A stretch of 41,793 nucleotides of DNA from Candidatus Omnitrophota bacterium (GCA_018062515.1 JAGOSC010000021.1:1-41793), one strand, 5' to 3'. Shown: positions 18,635 through 28,166, counted from the stretch's first letter. The notes: generated by a model from the letters alone, not told the origin. Numbers and translations: made by a program.

Positions 18635-20121
18635 TATGAGTCACGTAATTTTAATAAGAATTGTTTCATAAAATTTTTTTCAAATTTAATTGTATACTCC
18701 GCTTCAGTCCCTTCTTCAGGGACAACCTTGATGATTCTCCATGTCTTATTCGAAAATACATCTTTTTCTGTACGCACGTCGGAAAATAAGACCGTTGGGG
18801 CTAAATTATTCAACAATAAATAATTATTTCCTTGAGAATTTAACTGATCTTTTGAAAGGATACCGCTATCCAAATATTCAATTTTTTCGCCGGTTTGATA
18901 TTTTAAAGCGAACGCTGGTTCACTATACGGAGGCGGAAGAAAATATTGATTGGATTCATTGGTAGTTGCCTCGCGTTTCATGTATTGAATGACTTGATTG
19001 ATGTCTCCCATACGCGAAATGCTAGGAGAAATAATCATGACAAAAACAAACGCCACCAGAATAGCCAGGGACGCAGTGATCGTTCTTTTTAAAATAACAT
19101 TTCGTTCAATAATCCAGTTAAAGAGTGGAAATAAAGTCCCAAAAAGTAACGGGGCTAATGCGCAGAGTAAATATGACCGAAAACCCCATGGTGCCAATAG
19201 TCCAATATATAAGAGAAGTCCCATCGGTATTAGGATTACATAAGGCGTAACTTGCTGCTTCTTCATTTTCGGAAGAATGAGCCCGGCGATTAAACCGATC
19301 AATCCAATCACGAGTAAGCCTTTAATGACAATGGAACCACCCAAAATGTTTTCAAACAAGGTGGAAACGCTTAATCCTTCCTTATAACGAGAAACATAAC
19401 CTCCTCTTAATTGAACCATAAATGTAAATACAAGATATGCTCCTGCAAGGATTGCATTTGAAATGAATATTTTAATCGATTGTTTTTGATTAATGCGGTA
19501 GATGACCAAATCTAAGACACTAAAACCAATATATGTAATGGAAATAAACAGCGCGGTGGGTTTGCCCATTAATGCCAAAATCATAAATAAAAATGCGTAA
19601 ACGTAACTTTTATTGTCGTCTTTTTCATAGGTCTTAATAAAAAAATAATATGAGGCCGGCACGAACCATACAACGAATTTTTCTTGAAGGGAAAGATAAG
19701 TGAAGATATTCCAAAATGGGGTAAATATAAAAAAACTTAATGGGTATAAAAATATTGTTAGGAGTCGATTTTCCGGCCTGACGCGAACGATCTTTGTAAA
19801 TACAATCCCCCATAATAGCAAGGCCAGCATATTCAAAATGGCTAAAAGAATATAAAAACCCGTTGGCCAATATTTAAAGATCGGATACATGGTGGCTAAC
19901 CATACGTTATATATAGGACGATTAATTCCCCCTGCTCTTATATCTCCCATTATGTTTTCCCAAGCCACATTAAGGGCATCAATGGGATTTTTAACATCAA
20001 CGACATAATTAAGATTCTGGGAATCGTCCATCAATCCCCATCCAGGGGCATAGAATAGCGTCGTTGCGATAATTGCTATCACAAAACTTATATAACAAAA
20101 TATTGAAAATTTTTTATCCAT
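18634..20121 (-). CDS. Polytopic membrane protein, probable GT-C-type glycosyltransferase
   Basis: This 495-residue protein has about ten to twelve membrane segments. An acidic pair lies in the first outer loop (GWGLMDDSQNLNYV, Asp32-Asp33), as in GT-C enzymes that take sugars from polyprenyl phosphate. A soluble C-terminal domain of about 100 residues follows (from QVIQYMKREATTNE). The frame extends to a TTG at 20208, but that part is leftover subtilase sequence from the duplication read in another frame, so ATG 20121 is chosen. It is the first gene of the cassette and would use the carrier-linked sugar made by the GT2-GtrA protein. Confidence 0.7.
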   Translation of the reverse strand: MDKKFSIFCYISFVIAIIATTLFYAPGWGLMDDSQNLNYVVDVKNPIDALNVAWENIMGDIRAGGINRPIYNVWLATMYPIFKYWPTGFYILLAILNMLALLLWGIVFTKIVRVRPENRLLTIFLYPLSFFIFTPFWNIFTYLSLQEKFVVWFVPASYYFFIKTYEKDDNKSYVYAFLFMILALMGKPTALFISITYIGFSVLDLVIYRINQKQSIKIFISNAILAGAYLVFTFMVQLRGGYVSRYKEGLSVSTLFENILGGSIVIKGLLVIGLIGLIAGLILPKMKKQQVTPYVILIPMGLLLYIGLLAPWGFRSYLLCALAPLLFGTLFPLFNWIIERNVILKRTITASLAILVAFVFVMIISPSISRMGDINQVIQYMKREATTNESNQYFLPPPYSEPAFALKYQTGEKIEYLDSGILSKDQLNSQGNNYLLLNNLAPTVLFSDVRTEKDVFSNKTWRIIKVVPEEGTEAEYTIKFEKNFMKQFLLKLRDS

Positions 20122-20156
20122 ATGTTTTTTCTTGAGAACGAGAACGTTGCGGCTTT

Positions 20157-20242
20157 CATAAAATAGGCATTGCCCAGGATCAATATCCCAAACAATGCCA
20201 ACAAACAACCCGTAAAGAAACGGTTAATTCTTTATTTATCAT
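20157..20242 (-). pseudogene. Remnant of a second subtilase gene (5' end only)
   Basis: On the minus strand the bases from ATG 20242 match the signal-peptide codons of the intact subtilase at 14682 (ATGATAAATAAAGAATTAAC against ATGACGAATAAAAAATTAAC). One base is lost in the GGGCA run, which shifts the frame and gives an early TGA. Similarity ends at about 20157, and the start of the GT-C gene follows within 36 bases. This marks where a duplicated subtilase was cut off. Confidence 0.8.
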
Positions 20243-22298
20243 ATGCGTTAATGTCATCAAACTTTTATTGAACGCATTATTATGCCCCAAATATTAGATA
20301 AATCAAATATTTCTTTTAAGTTATCCGCGTCAGTGCTCAGTCCCTTCCCGAGTTTTCAGATGACGACGGAGATATATTTGTTTTAAATTATTTTATTGGT
20401 TTCTTCCAGCTGTTTTCTGCAGGAATAATAGACATTTTGGGGTCGCCGATCAATACTTCCATCCAGGAAAGTGAAACCGGAGATCCCATGCTGAAGCTTT
20501 CGGCGAAGTTAAATCCGCGTGTGTATCTGTCCGTCACGATTTCCATCTTCGCCATGGCGTTGGTCATCGGTTCGAAAACATAACCCTTAACGCCGGAAAT
20601 TCCCTCGAGAACAAGGTCGGCAATTAAGGACTGTCCATAAGGTGTCCCTGGCATAAAACTTCGGCCTGAAGTCGAGACGTAGGTCTCAGCGATTGAGCCC
20701 ATTGACCAGGAAAACATGGGAAGTGACGGGCCAGGAGCCCCGGGATACTGATCATTCGAACCCCAGCTGGTGTACATTAAAACATTGAACCGATTGGTCA
20801 CGTAAATTTCATTTGTATTTAATTCAACCGGGTATCCGCGCGAACTCACGACGACCGCGGCGTTGGCGAGTTCAGCATTGTGCCCCCCATTTCCCCAGTA
20901 CGGTGATTGATCAAATACGGCGTTTGATTCAGCCACATCGACTTTTGTTAACGGGTGTGATCGATCAATAAGATCCAGTACTCCTTGAACGGTGTAAGCG
21001 TCCAGCCGCGTGACAAGAAAGAAACCATTTGTCTCTCGTGAAAAAACCACATTCCGGTTTGAATAAGGGTTTGTAATCCAGCTGGAAAGCCCAATGCGGT
21101 TTGCGTATGGCCCGGCAATAAGCGCGATTTCCGATTCAAATGAAGCTGATGTTGATGACCCGTTAATGGGATTGTCGCGTTGAACGGCAAGCGGAAGCCC
21201 TTTGGTCGTGACTAAGTAATTAATGACATGATCGGTATTTAAATGCGAAGGCAGAATCGTTTCCAATTGACTGCGGACGGCCTGAAATTCCGCGTTGGAA
21301 ATAATTTCGGATGTGGGCGCTTTCACGTAAAAAATATTTTGAGATGGAATGTTTCGGCTTTGTATAAAAGCTTGGGCGATTTGAACCGATTCGGGACTGT
21401 TGGTGTTAACTACAATCCCTACGTCTTCATAGTTGATTGGCTGAGCCTGGAGGGATAACTTCCCTGCTTTGTTTTCGTCTGTGATGCGGACTTTTCCGTT
21501 AAAATCTTCAGGAAGACGGGTGTAAATGGATCCGCCGCTATTTCCGGCGGGTGTTTCAAGTGTTTCTAATGGCTGAGTACATGCCGAATCAGAAAATAGA
21601 ATCCCTTCTGTTTCAGGGTGAATTGAGAAAGTCGCTGTGTGGGGCGAAATGAGCGCGACCGCCGCTCCATTTTCATCGACGTATCTGAAATCAAGACGTG
21701 TGCACAAGCCCGGGCGCTGTTTTGTCTCTGATGTGAGAAAAATAAGACCCGTGGGTTCAGTGTATGTGTATTGAATAACCAGGGATTTACTATAAGAAAA
21801 GGGCGTATTTACTCCGTCCAAATAAATCTTTGCGTAAGCCGGTAACGGGCTTTTGACTAAGATACGGCGAAAGGAATGGCCCGCAGGCACGGTAAAAGTA
21901 CCGTTTGTGATAGCACCCGTGCAGGAATTTCCATATAAACCAGCATTCGAAAATAGTTGCAGCTGTTCGTCTGAGGTAGAGATATTAAAAGTCAGATCTG
22001 TTTCGGCCGGGACGACTTCATCGTTTTCATCCAGAAAGGTCATTTGGTATTGTAAACAAGAGTAGATTTTTCCTGACTGTTCAGTGGGTGTTATAACAAT
22101 TTTTCTGATTTCCGCGTGGGATTTCTGGGGAAAGAACATGGCCAGTAGAAACGGAAGGCATAGAAAAATGGCCAGTTTTTGGGCAAGAGTTTTATATCTA
22201 AACCCTGCCGCCTTATGCTGCTTTTTTTTAAAACGCGGGCACATGTATCAAGTATATACTTTATTCCGCTGCTTTGCGAATTATAAAGGGGGAACGGG
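20158..22298. repeat. Segmental duplication, copy 2 (~2.14 kb)
   Basis: This is the counterpart of 14598-16757: subtilase 5' scrap, spacer with shared CGCATTATTATGCCCCAAAT, the TIGR03790 paralog, and about 54 bases upstream (ATCAAGTATATACTTTATTC). Non-coding parts have diverged by substitutions and small indels. Confidence 0.85.
20388..22244 (-). CDS. TIGR03790 family secreted protein, paralog 2
   Basis: This 618-residue protein is collinear with the protein at 14827-16704 and highly similar throughout, including the signal peptide, both Cys-paired beta repeats (SCLQYQMTF...NSCTG; GLCTRLDFRY...DSACTQ) and the TIGR03790 core (VGIVVNTNSPESVQIAQ to LIGDPKMSI). It is seven residues shorter, mainly through losses around the SSWITNPYSNRN and DQSPYWGNGGH segments. 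Both copies keep an open frame, so both are probably functional. It precedes the glycosylation cassette in the direction of transcription. Confidence 0.8.
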   Translation of the reverse strand: MCPRFKKKQHKAAGFRYKTLAQKLAIFLCLPFLLAMFFPQKSHAEIRKIVITPTEQSGKIYSCLQYQMTFLDENDEVVPAETDLTFNISTSDEQLQLFSNAGLYGNSCTGAITNGTFTVPAGHSFRRILVKSPLPAYAKIYLDGVNTPFSYSKSLVIQYTYTEPTGLIFLTSETKQRPGLCTRLDFRYVDENGAAVALISPHTATFSIHPETEGILFSDSACTQPLETLETPAGNSGGSIYTRLPEDFNGKVRITDENKAGKLSLQAQPINYEDVGIVVNTNSPESVQIAQAFIQSRNIPSQNIFYVKAPTSEIISNAEFQAVRSQLETILPSHLNTDHVINYLVTTKGLPLAVQRDNPINGSSTSASFESEIALIAGPYANRIGLSSWITNPYSNRNVVFSRETNGFFLVTRLDAYTVQGVLDLIDRSHPLTKVDVAESNAVFDQSPYWGNGGHNAELANAAVVVSSRGYPVELNTNEIYVTNRFNVLMYTSWGSNDQYPGAPGPSLPMFSWSMGSIAETYVSTSGRSFMPGTPYGQSLIADLVLEGISGVKGYVFEPMTNAMAKMEIVTDRYTRGFNFAESFSMGSPVSLSWMEVLIGDPKMSIIPAENSWKKPIK

Positions 22299-22386
22299 AC
22301 AGAGAGCTTGGCACCGTTCTCGATCCTGAGGCTTTTACAAAAACTGTTGCGTTAGAAACTTGAATGTAAGAAAACCCCTATTTCGT

Positions 22387-22815
22387 CTATTTTTTCTTTA
22401 ATTTACCTTTACTCCACATCCAGTAAGGGCCTTCATATTCGTAAGTAATTACATCATCGTCTATAATGTCGACGTTAAATTTCCATTTTCTTCGAAATGA
22501 TCCGGTATTATTTTTCCCTGTAGTGGCACCGATTTCAATATCGTAGTTACCTGGACACAATTGAATAAAAGTATCACTATGTTTTGATACAATGTACTCG
22601 GTAACGCCAATAATCGTAATACGATAAGAATCAATCATCCATTGTTCCGAGGGAGGCCGTGTTTGAATAAGGAGTTTTCCGCCACCATTTGAACATAATG
22701 AATAATCATAACGTTTTTTGTCATACATATTTTGTGCATGGGCTCGTTCCCATTTTGCTGTCACACATCCAGACATTAAAACGACAACTAAGAATAATAA
22801 AAATACGGTTTTCAT
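22387..22815 (-). CDS. Small lipoprotein of unknown function
   Basis: This 142-residue protein has a lipoprotein signal peptide with lipobox LMSGC (Cys17). The mature part is beta-rich and basic and ends in KGKLKKK. The middle (CPGNYDIEIGA) recalls small lipoproteins with PEGA- or DUF2846-like folds; this is weak. AAGGAG lies at proper distance from ATG 22815. Confidence 0.7.
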   Translation of the reverse strand: MKTVFLLFLVVVLMSGCVTAKWERAHAQNMYDKKRYDYSLCSNGGGKLLIQTRPPSEQWMIDSYRITIIGVTEYIVSKHSDTFIQLCPGNYDIEIGATTGKNNTGSFRRKWKFNVDIIDDDVITYEYEGPYWMWSKGKLKKK

Positions 22816-22882
22816 TTAGTTACTCCTTAAAAATAATTCGCTGAGTGTTCCAGTAATTCTATTACGACACCATTATTCTTTC

Positions 22883-23536
22883 TTATTTTCTTTCATTCTT
22901 ATCTTTTTCATCTTTTATCTCCTTTTTCTTTATTTCTTGAAGTTTAATGGCTTTTTTACGATTCTTGGCAGACTGAATAATTGGCCACATAAAGAAAAGA
23001 AAAATTATCAATGCTGTTAAAATAAGATTATAGGATTTCTTAAAAAGAACTAGCGGTTTACTATCGGCGTCTTTAATTGTCAAATCACCATAATTTTTCA
23101 TTTTTATTCCGGACATTTTTTGAAAATACTTAATCAACTCTTCAGAATCACAAATATCTTGTGTGAAGGTTACACGACTTTTTTTCTCATTTTTATCTTT
23201 ATAATAAATGTTGTAGCTAATTATCCCATTAAAGTAATCCCTTCGTATATCGTATATATCTTCCATTTTAAATACTTTTTTAAAATGAGGCATCTTAAAT
23301 GTTACTTCATTGTTACAAAGAAATATGCTTAATTTATTAAACACAAAGAATACAAAGTAATTAAGCCCTATTGCCATCAAAAGAAAAAAGAAACAAAAGG
23401 CAGAAAAAACCCAATAACCTGAATATGTTAATACCATGTATAATCCATAGAGAGTTAAGGCAAGAAAAGTTGGCGAAAAAATTAATGAAAGGACATATCC
23501 TGCTCTAAAGATATTAATTTTATATTCTTTATTCAT
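22883..23536 (-). CDS. Membrane protein with probable bacterial PH-like domain
   Basis: This 217-residue protein has two hydrophobic hairpin segments (about 13-70), a soluble beta-rich part (about 75-150; LSIFLCNNEVTFKMPHFKKV) like bPH domains, a third membrane segment (LILTALIIFLFFMWPII), and a very Lys/Glu-rich C-terminus. There is no clear Shine-Dalgarno before ATG 23536. The function is unknown. Confidence 0.55.
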   Translation of the reverse strand: MNKEYKINIFRAGYVLSLIFSPTFLALTLYGLYMVLTYSGYWVFSAFCFFFLLMAIGLNYFVFFVFNKLSIFLCNNEVTFKMPHFKKVFKMEDIYDIRRDYFNGIISYNIYYKDKNEKKSRVTFTQDICDSEELIKYFQKMSGIKMKNYGDLTIKDADSKPLVLFKKSYNLILTALIIFLFFMWPIIQSAKNRKKAIKLQEIKKKEIKDEKDKNERK

Positions 23537-23623
23537 ACTTAATTATTCGTAGTGTCTCAGTATTTTTTAAAATAATTCGGTATGTGTCCTGGGAATTCTA
23601 TGGTTATGAGAAATGGATACTAT

Positions 23624-24358
23624 TTATTTCCCATCAACACACCCATCGAGCAATGAAAAGTTATAACCGTCTTCTTTTGCTCTCGGGATAATAATATTCA
23701 AAGCCTCAGCTACAACTTTTCGAGAGGAATCCTTCCTTGTACCAAATCCATCATGAAGAACAATAATTAAAGGTCCATCTTTTATTTGGCTTAAAATTTG
23801 TTCAGCAATTTTTCTGGCATTATTTTTGATATTATCAAAAATAAATATATTCACACCAACAGGCAATAAATTAAGCTCAGTTGCAACTTTATCAATTCTA
23901 TCCGTCATTAATCCATTTGGTGGGCGAAAATATTTAGGTGTGTAATTTGTATGTTTAAATATAACTTGGTTGGTTTGAACGAGATTTTTCTTTACAGTTT
24001 TTGATGATTGAAACGCTAAAAAATGACCGGTTGAATAGGAATGATTTCCGATTTCGTGACCTTCATCTAAAATTCGCTTGGCTATTCTTGGATATCGTTC
24101 TACATTTTTCCCTATTACAAAGAATGTTGCTTTTACTTGATGTTTTTCTAAAACATCTAAAACTTCTTCGGTTACCCCATTATTTGGTCCATCATCAAAT
24201 GTCAAACATAAGATTTTGTCGTCGCTTTCAACTTTTCGTTCAAAAAGAAAACGGGGCCAACAGTATGCCGAGGCCGTAAAAATATTCATACTTATCAAAA
24301 CAACTAAAAATTTCGTTACAAAACGATAAAACTGATTATTTTTTTTATATGTGGTCAA
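23624..24358 (-). CDS. Polysaccharide deacetylase (NodB/CE4 family)
   Basis: This secreted or anchored protein of about 244 residues has a signal sequence (FVTKFLVVLISMNIFTASAYC). The CE4 motifs are TFDDGP (53-58), NHSYSTGH (105-112), RPPNG (145-149) and LHDGFG (201-206). CE4 enzymes remove acetyl groups from GlcNAc-containing polymers using a Asp-His-His metal site. The second metal His normally follows in H(S/T)xxH; here that position is Thr110 and a His comes two residues later. Motif 4 is also weak. TTG 24358 is preferred because CGGAG lies upstream; TTG 24388 is the alternative. Confidence 0.82.
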   Translation of the reverse strand: MTTYKKNNQFYRFVTKFLVVLISMNIFTASAYCWPRFLFERKVESDDKILCLTFDDGPNNGVTEEVLDVLEKHQVKATFFVIGKNVERYPRIAKRILDEGHEIGNHSYSTGHFLAFQSSKTVKKNLVQTNQVIFKHTNYTPKYFRPPNGLMTDRIDKVATELNLLPVGVNIFIFDNIKNNARKIAEQILSQIKDGPLIIVLHDGFGTRKDSSRKVVAEALNIIIPRAKEDGYNFSLLDGCVDGK

Positions 24359-24384
24359 GATTATAAATGCTCCGTCATATCTTT

Positions 24385-24434
24385 CCAAAATTACTTCCCG
24401 GAATTCTAGCTGTCCTTTCCACGGGAAATTTTGG
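24385..24434. repeat. Inverted repeat upstream of the deacetylase
   Basis: Arms CCAAAATTACTTCCCG (24385-24400) and CGGGAAATTTTGG (24422-24434) pair with two or three unpaired bases around a 21-base loop. There is no T-tract, so it is more likely a regulatory or mRNA-stability structure than a terminator. Confidence 0.4.
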
Positions 24435-24451
24435 TTTTATGGAAAACAAGT

Positions 24452-26782
24452 CTATTTGGATTGTTTAATCAATATGTTTTTTCTATGCGCTTGCGCGACT
24501 TTTTCCCAATCTGATTTAAGCTTTTTAAAATCTTCCGCCGGTATTTTGTGGTTAATTTCTTTTATAAATTGTTTCTGAATGATGCCGCGGTCACTTTGAG
24601 TGTAGGCGATCTTGCTCTGCAGAAAAACGGATTCGAATGAAAAATCTTCGGGCAGTTTGTGCACTTTGACATTTTTCGGAAGATGAATATCAATTTCTAA
24701 TTCAGTGGTGTTTCGATACTCGAGGTGAATCGGGTATATTCGAATATCTTCCATAAGATAAACCGGAACAATACTTCCCATATCGCCAAATGATTTAAGA
24801 ACTAAAACATCATCCGCCTGGGTTATGATGTCATTTAATTGAAATTCGGCTTCCAGTGCGAGCGGTTTGTTCTTGTCATTTTCGTTGATCACCTTCATAT
24901 TTTTGATGCGCGCGTATGGATAAATATTTTGGATAATTTGACGGAGATACTGGTCTCTTTGGTCTTTTTCAGTTAATTTTAATACCGTTCTTGTCAGACC
25001 ATTGTTTTGGCCATTCCAATTGATTCGCAAGGAGCCGTCTACCGTTAAATCTTCATTAACGTTAAGGATAATTTTTGTGTTAATCCTGTTTGACTGCACA
25101 CTGGAGTACGGTATTTCCTCAAACTTTCCGTAATCGTTTTTAACCACGTAAACATGACTTCCCTCATTGGTATAAATCATGTCATCAAAACTGAAATTCT
25201 CAGCTGTCGGATCAAGAAATTTCCAGTGTTCATTCATTTTGACAGCTGCTATGACATGATAAAACTGCTGCATTGAAGGAAATTCCAGGTCTGGAATCCC
25301 TGAAAACCTCGTCGGAGTCAATGCCGAGTAGCTTTCAAACCCAGCCTCCCGGAGCATAGTAATTAAAAGTACTGTTTTGTCTTTACAATCACCATATTTA
25401 CTCTGAAACACCGATTCGGAATTGTTCGGGACATAGGATGATAAACCGAAGGTGAAACCGGCATAACGGATGTTTTGTTGTACATACTCATATATAGCAC
25501 TGACTTTGTCGTTATCATTGTCGAGGCCAGCGGTTAATTCCGCGACTTTATTTTTGATTTCATCGGACGATTTTATGTTTTTTTCAATCAAATTATTCCA
25601 CCAGACACGGATGTCTTCCCAATTATTGACCGAACTGATCAAAGTCAATTCTCCGATTTTTTTATACGGTGGCATATATAATTCCAGGCGCATGGGTTTA
25701 ATGTTTTCACCGGACCATTTGAACACTTTAGTGATTAAATCATCTCCCACATTTTCTTTGGGCTCTCGATTATGGTTATAATTCTTGAATTGTATTTTGA
25801 ATTCCTGCGGGACTGTCAGTTGAAACTGATATTTCACAACTGGGATCTCGTCGGAAAAAGTAATGCCTTCAAAAAGCATACCCTCCACGGAAGGCATCAT
25901 TTCAATTTTTTCATATTCATATTCAATGGTCGCTCCGATTTCCACCCCTTTCATCGCGATTAAATAAACCTGCCGGGCAATATACGATGGATAATTTTCA
26001 AATACCATCGTAAACCCGCCTTGTTCAGCCGGAACGATTTTACCGTCGGGCAAGATTGTATGCGCGTAATTAATGGATAGATTTTCAAGGCCGTTTATGA
26101 CGGGAATCACCACCTCCGCCCATTTTTTGCCGTCTTCTTTGAGGATTTTAATCTTTTTTCTCACCTTTGTGTGTGCCACATATCCTTTGGTGTATTCGAT
26201 AGAAACATCTTCAAGTAATTTGACAGCTGCGGCGTCGGAAATGTCATAGGTTGTGTCACTCCAGGCCAATTCACCGTCATTATTCATGCCGATATAAAAC
26301 ATCTGCGTATCAATAACCCTGGAATTCTTATCCAGAATTTTGACCTGCCATTCCCCCTGCTGCTTCGGATCAACAAATCCTTTAATCGGCATTGTTGCGT
26401 AATATTTGTTGAGCCCCGGATTAACACATTTTGTTTTTAATGCAATTTTTCCGTCGGGGCTTATCCAATGCGCCGAATAAGTATTAAATAAATTTGCGGC
26501 ATATATAACCCCGTACCAATTGACTTTTTCGTCATCAAAATTAAAACCTCTTTTGACATCGAAAATATCCACGCTTCCCGTCCACCAGTTGCTTTGAATT
26601 TTTCCGGTAATGCCCGACTCTTGAAGATTATTTAAGATAAATTTATCTTGTTCTGACATGGTCGCGCAACCCGTTATAACGGTTAAAAAGGCGACAATAA
26701 AAAAACTATAAATTTTATTTAATATTTTTGCGGTGTTCCAAGCGTGGAATGGTTTGAGCTGGATGAAATTATTTTTTTCCAA
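24452..26782 (-). CDS. DUF3857/transglutaminase-like lipoprotein
   Basis: This 776-residue protein has a lipoprotein signal with lipobox VITGC (Cys39). A central DUF3857 domain (about 180-380; KVRKKIKILKEDG, HTILPDGKIVPAE) is followed by a transglutaminase-like domain with Cys466 (KYGDCKDKT), His509 (QFYHVIAA) and Asp524 (KFLDPTAE). A beta-rich C-terminal domain follows. The Cys-His-Asp triad is complete, so peptidase or amide-transferase chemistry in the periplasm is possible; family members are poorly characterised. No ATG fits: TTG 26782 has GGAG seven bases upstream and is preferred over TTG 26812. It lies 37 bases after the GT87 stop. Confidence 0.82.
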   Translation of the reverse strand: MEKNNFIQLKPFHAWNTAKILNKIYSFFIVAFLTVITGCATMSEQDKFILNNLQESGITGKIQSNWWTGSVDIFDVKRGFNFDDEKVNWYGVIYAANLFNTYSAHWISPDGKIALKTKCVNPGLNKYYATMPIKGFVDPKQQGEWQVKILDKNSRVIDTQMFYIGMNNDGELAWSDTTYDISDAAAVKLLEDVSIEYTKGYVAHTKVRKKIKILKEDGKKWAEVVIPVINGLENLSINYAHTILPDGKIVPAEQGGFTMVFENYPSYIARQVYLIAMKGVEIGATIEYEYEKIEMMPSVEGMLFEGITFSDEIPVVKYQFQLTVPQEFKIQFKNYNHNREPKENVGDDLITKVFKWSGENIKPMRLELYMPPYKKIGELTLISSVNNWEDIRVWWNNLIEKNIKSSDEIKNKVAELTAGLDNDNDKVSAIYEYVQQNIRYAGFTFGLSSYVPNNSESVFQSKYGDCKDKTVLLITMLREAGFESYSALTPTRFSGIPDLEFPSMQQFYHVIAAVKMNEHWKFLDPTAENFSFDDMIYTNEGSHVYVVKNDYGKFEEIPYSSVQSNRINTKIILNVNEDLTVDGSLRINWNGQNNGLTRTVLKLTEKDQRDQYLRQIIQNIYPYARIKNMKVINENDKNKPLALEAEFQLNDIITQADDVLVLKSFGDMGSIVPVYLMEDIRIYPIHLEYRNTTELEIDIHLPKNVKVHKLPEDFSFESVFLQSKIAYTQSDRGIIQKQFIKEINHKIPAEDFKKLKSDWEKVAQAHRKNILIKQSK

Positions 26783-26819
26783 AGTTTTCTCCGATTTATT
26801 TTTAAACACCAACTATACT

Positions 26820-28085
26820 CTAATTATTAGTTCGATCTGTCTCGTTAGTGACTTGGTGCGTTCTCTTTTGTTCTCTGAGGTGGCGAATTTTCAAAATGAA
26901 AACTGCTGCGAATAATGCCAATGAGCCGAATGTAATGCATGATAACACTTCAAAAGATTCACCGGCAAACCATTCAGCGGTCATTTCGCTGGTCCATGAA
27001 TTTAACGCAAATGACACCATAAACAAAGTAAAAATCGGCCAGTCTTTAAATTTTACTTTTAGCAAATGATAAATAACCATCATATAGGGAAATAATAAAC
27101 AGATAAAAAAATTTTTCCAGGCATTGGGATTACATAATGCCATGCAGATCGAAAGCAATGCCCAATCTAAACTGATTCCCCAGCGGGCCTTTGGAGTACT
27201 AACATCGCCCGATTTTTTTGAATAAGACGGCCAGACCGCCAGCGTATATAAAATTCCGGCGATAATAAAAAACATCGTCCACACTACCGGACGGTCTAAT
27301 CGCATAATGTGTACATGATACTCACTTTTATCCCAAAAAAACCGGCTGAGCGCGCCCAATAACGATTGATTGGGTGAACAATAAACCGACCACGGGTCAA
27401 GCGAACTCACAAAGAGAAAATCAAACTGCTCTTTGAGTAATACCAGCGTTTTATGCCAGCCAAAACTCAACACTGGAAAAAAATTAAACAAAATAATAAA
27501 TATCCCGATCAACAACAATAATTTAAAATTTCCTAACAACAAAAAATATGGTAAAAAGAATACCGGCATGTACTTGGTCATGACGGAAAAAGCAATAAAA
27601 AAAGCACTTTTAGTGGACTTATGATTTAAGTAATAATAAAGACCGGCCGTCAACAGCGTCAGCATAAAGACATTGGCTTGGCCTTCATGCAGATTCTGCG
27701 CCATAAAGCGTACCATGACCAAATAGGTAATCGAATACAGCCAAAACGACTCCTCATCTTTATTTTCGGCGAAAATCCGACGAGATGTTGAAAATAAAAT
27801 CATGAAAAAAAGAAAATTTAATATATACCAAAAACTGGCAGCGATCCGTTCCGGCATCACCGAAAGCGGGGTCATTAAATTGGCATAAAAAGGCGGATAT
27901 TTAAAATAGGAAAATCCTGTATCAAAGGAATAAATTTTTTCACCGGCCAAAAGTAGTTTGCCAGTCATGTAGGGATAGTGAAAGTCACTATATTGGCGTC
28001 TGGGCGCACGGTGTTGATATTGGATAAATGTACCAATAAACATACAAATGAGTAATGCATATCGCCACCAGCGTTGTTTGAACAT
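26820..28085 (-). CDS. GT87 (DUF2029) membrane glycosyltransferase
   Basis: This 421-residue protein has about ten membrane segments. The first outer loop carries YSDFHYPYMTGKLLLAGEKI, the DF...aGxxiY signature of GT87 alpha-mannosyltransferase-like enzymes that use polyprenyl-phosphate-mannose. YFKYPPFYANLMTPLSVMP also matches the family. AGGAGA precedes ATG 28085. It may accept the lipid-linked sugars made by the GT2 enzymes in this window. Confidence 0.82.
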   Translation of the reverse strand: MFKQRWWRYALLICMFIGTFIQYQHRAPRRQYSDFHYPYMTGKLLLAGEKIYSFDTGFSYFKYPPFYANLMTPLSVMPERIAASFWYILNFLFFMILFSTSRRIFAENKDEESFWLYSITYLVMVRFMAQNLHEGQANVFMLTLLTAGLYYYLNHKSTKSAFFIAFSVMTKYMPVFFLPYFLLLGNFKLLLLIGIFIILFNFFPVLSFGWHKTLVLLKEQFDFLFVSSLDPWSVYCSPNQSLLGALSRFFWDKSEYHVHIMRLDRPVVWTMFFIIAGILYTLAVWPSYSKKSGDVSTPKARWGISLDWALLSICMALCNPNAWKNFFICLLFPYMMVIYHLLKVKFKDWPIFTLFMVSFALNSWTSEMTAEWFAGESFEVLSCITFGSLALFAAVFILKIRHLREQKRTHQVTNETDRTNN

Positions 28086-28166
28086 TTTTTTCTCCTATTG
28101 AAAAATCCCAGGGACTCGTACTTGGTTATTCATTAGAACAACCTGGTCCGTTCTCCTATTCACTAT

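Noticed and set aside
20122..20208. N-terminal extension of the GT-C protein up to TTG 20208
   Set aside because: These codons are duplicated subtilase signal-peptide sequence read in another frame; ATG 20121 begins a normal first membrane segment.
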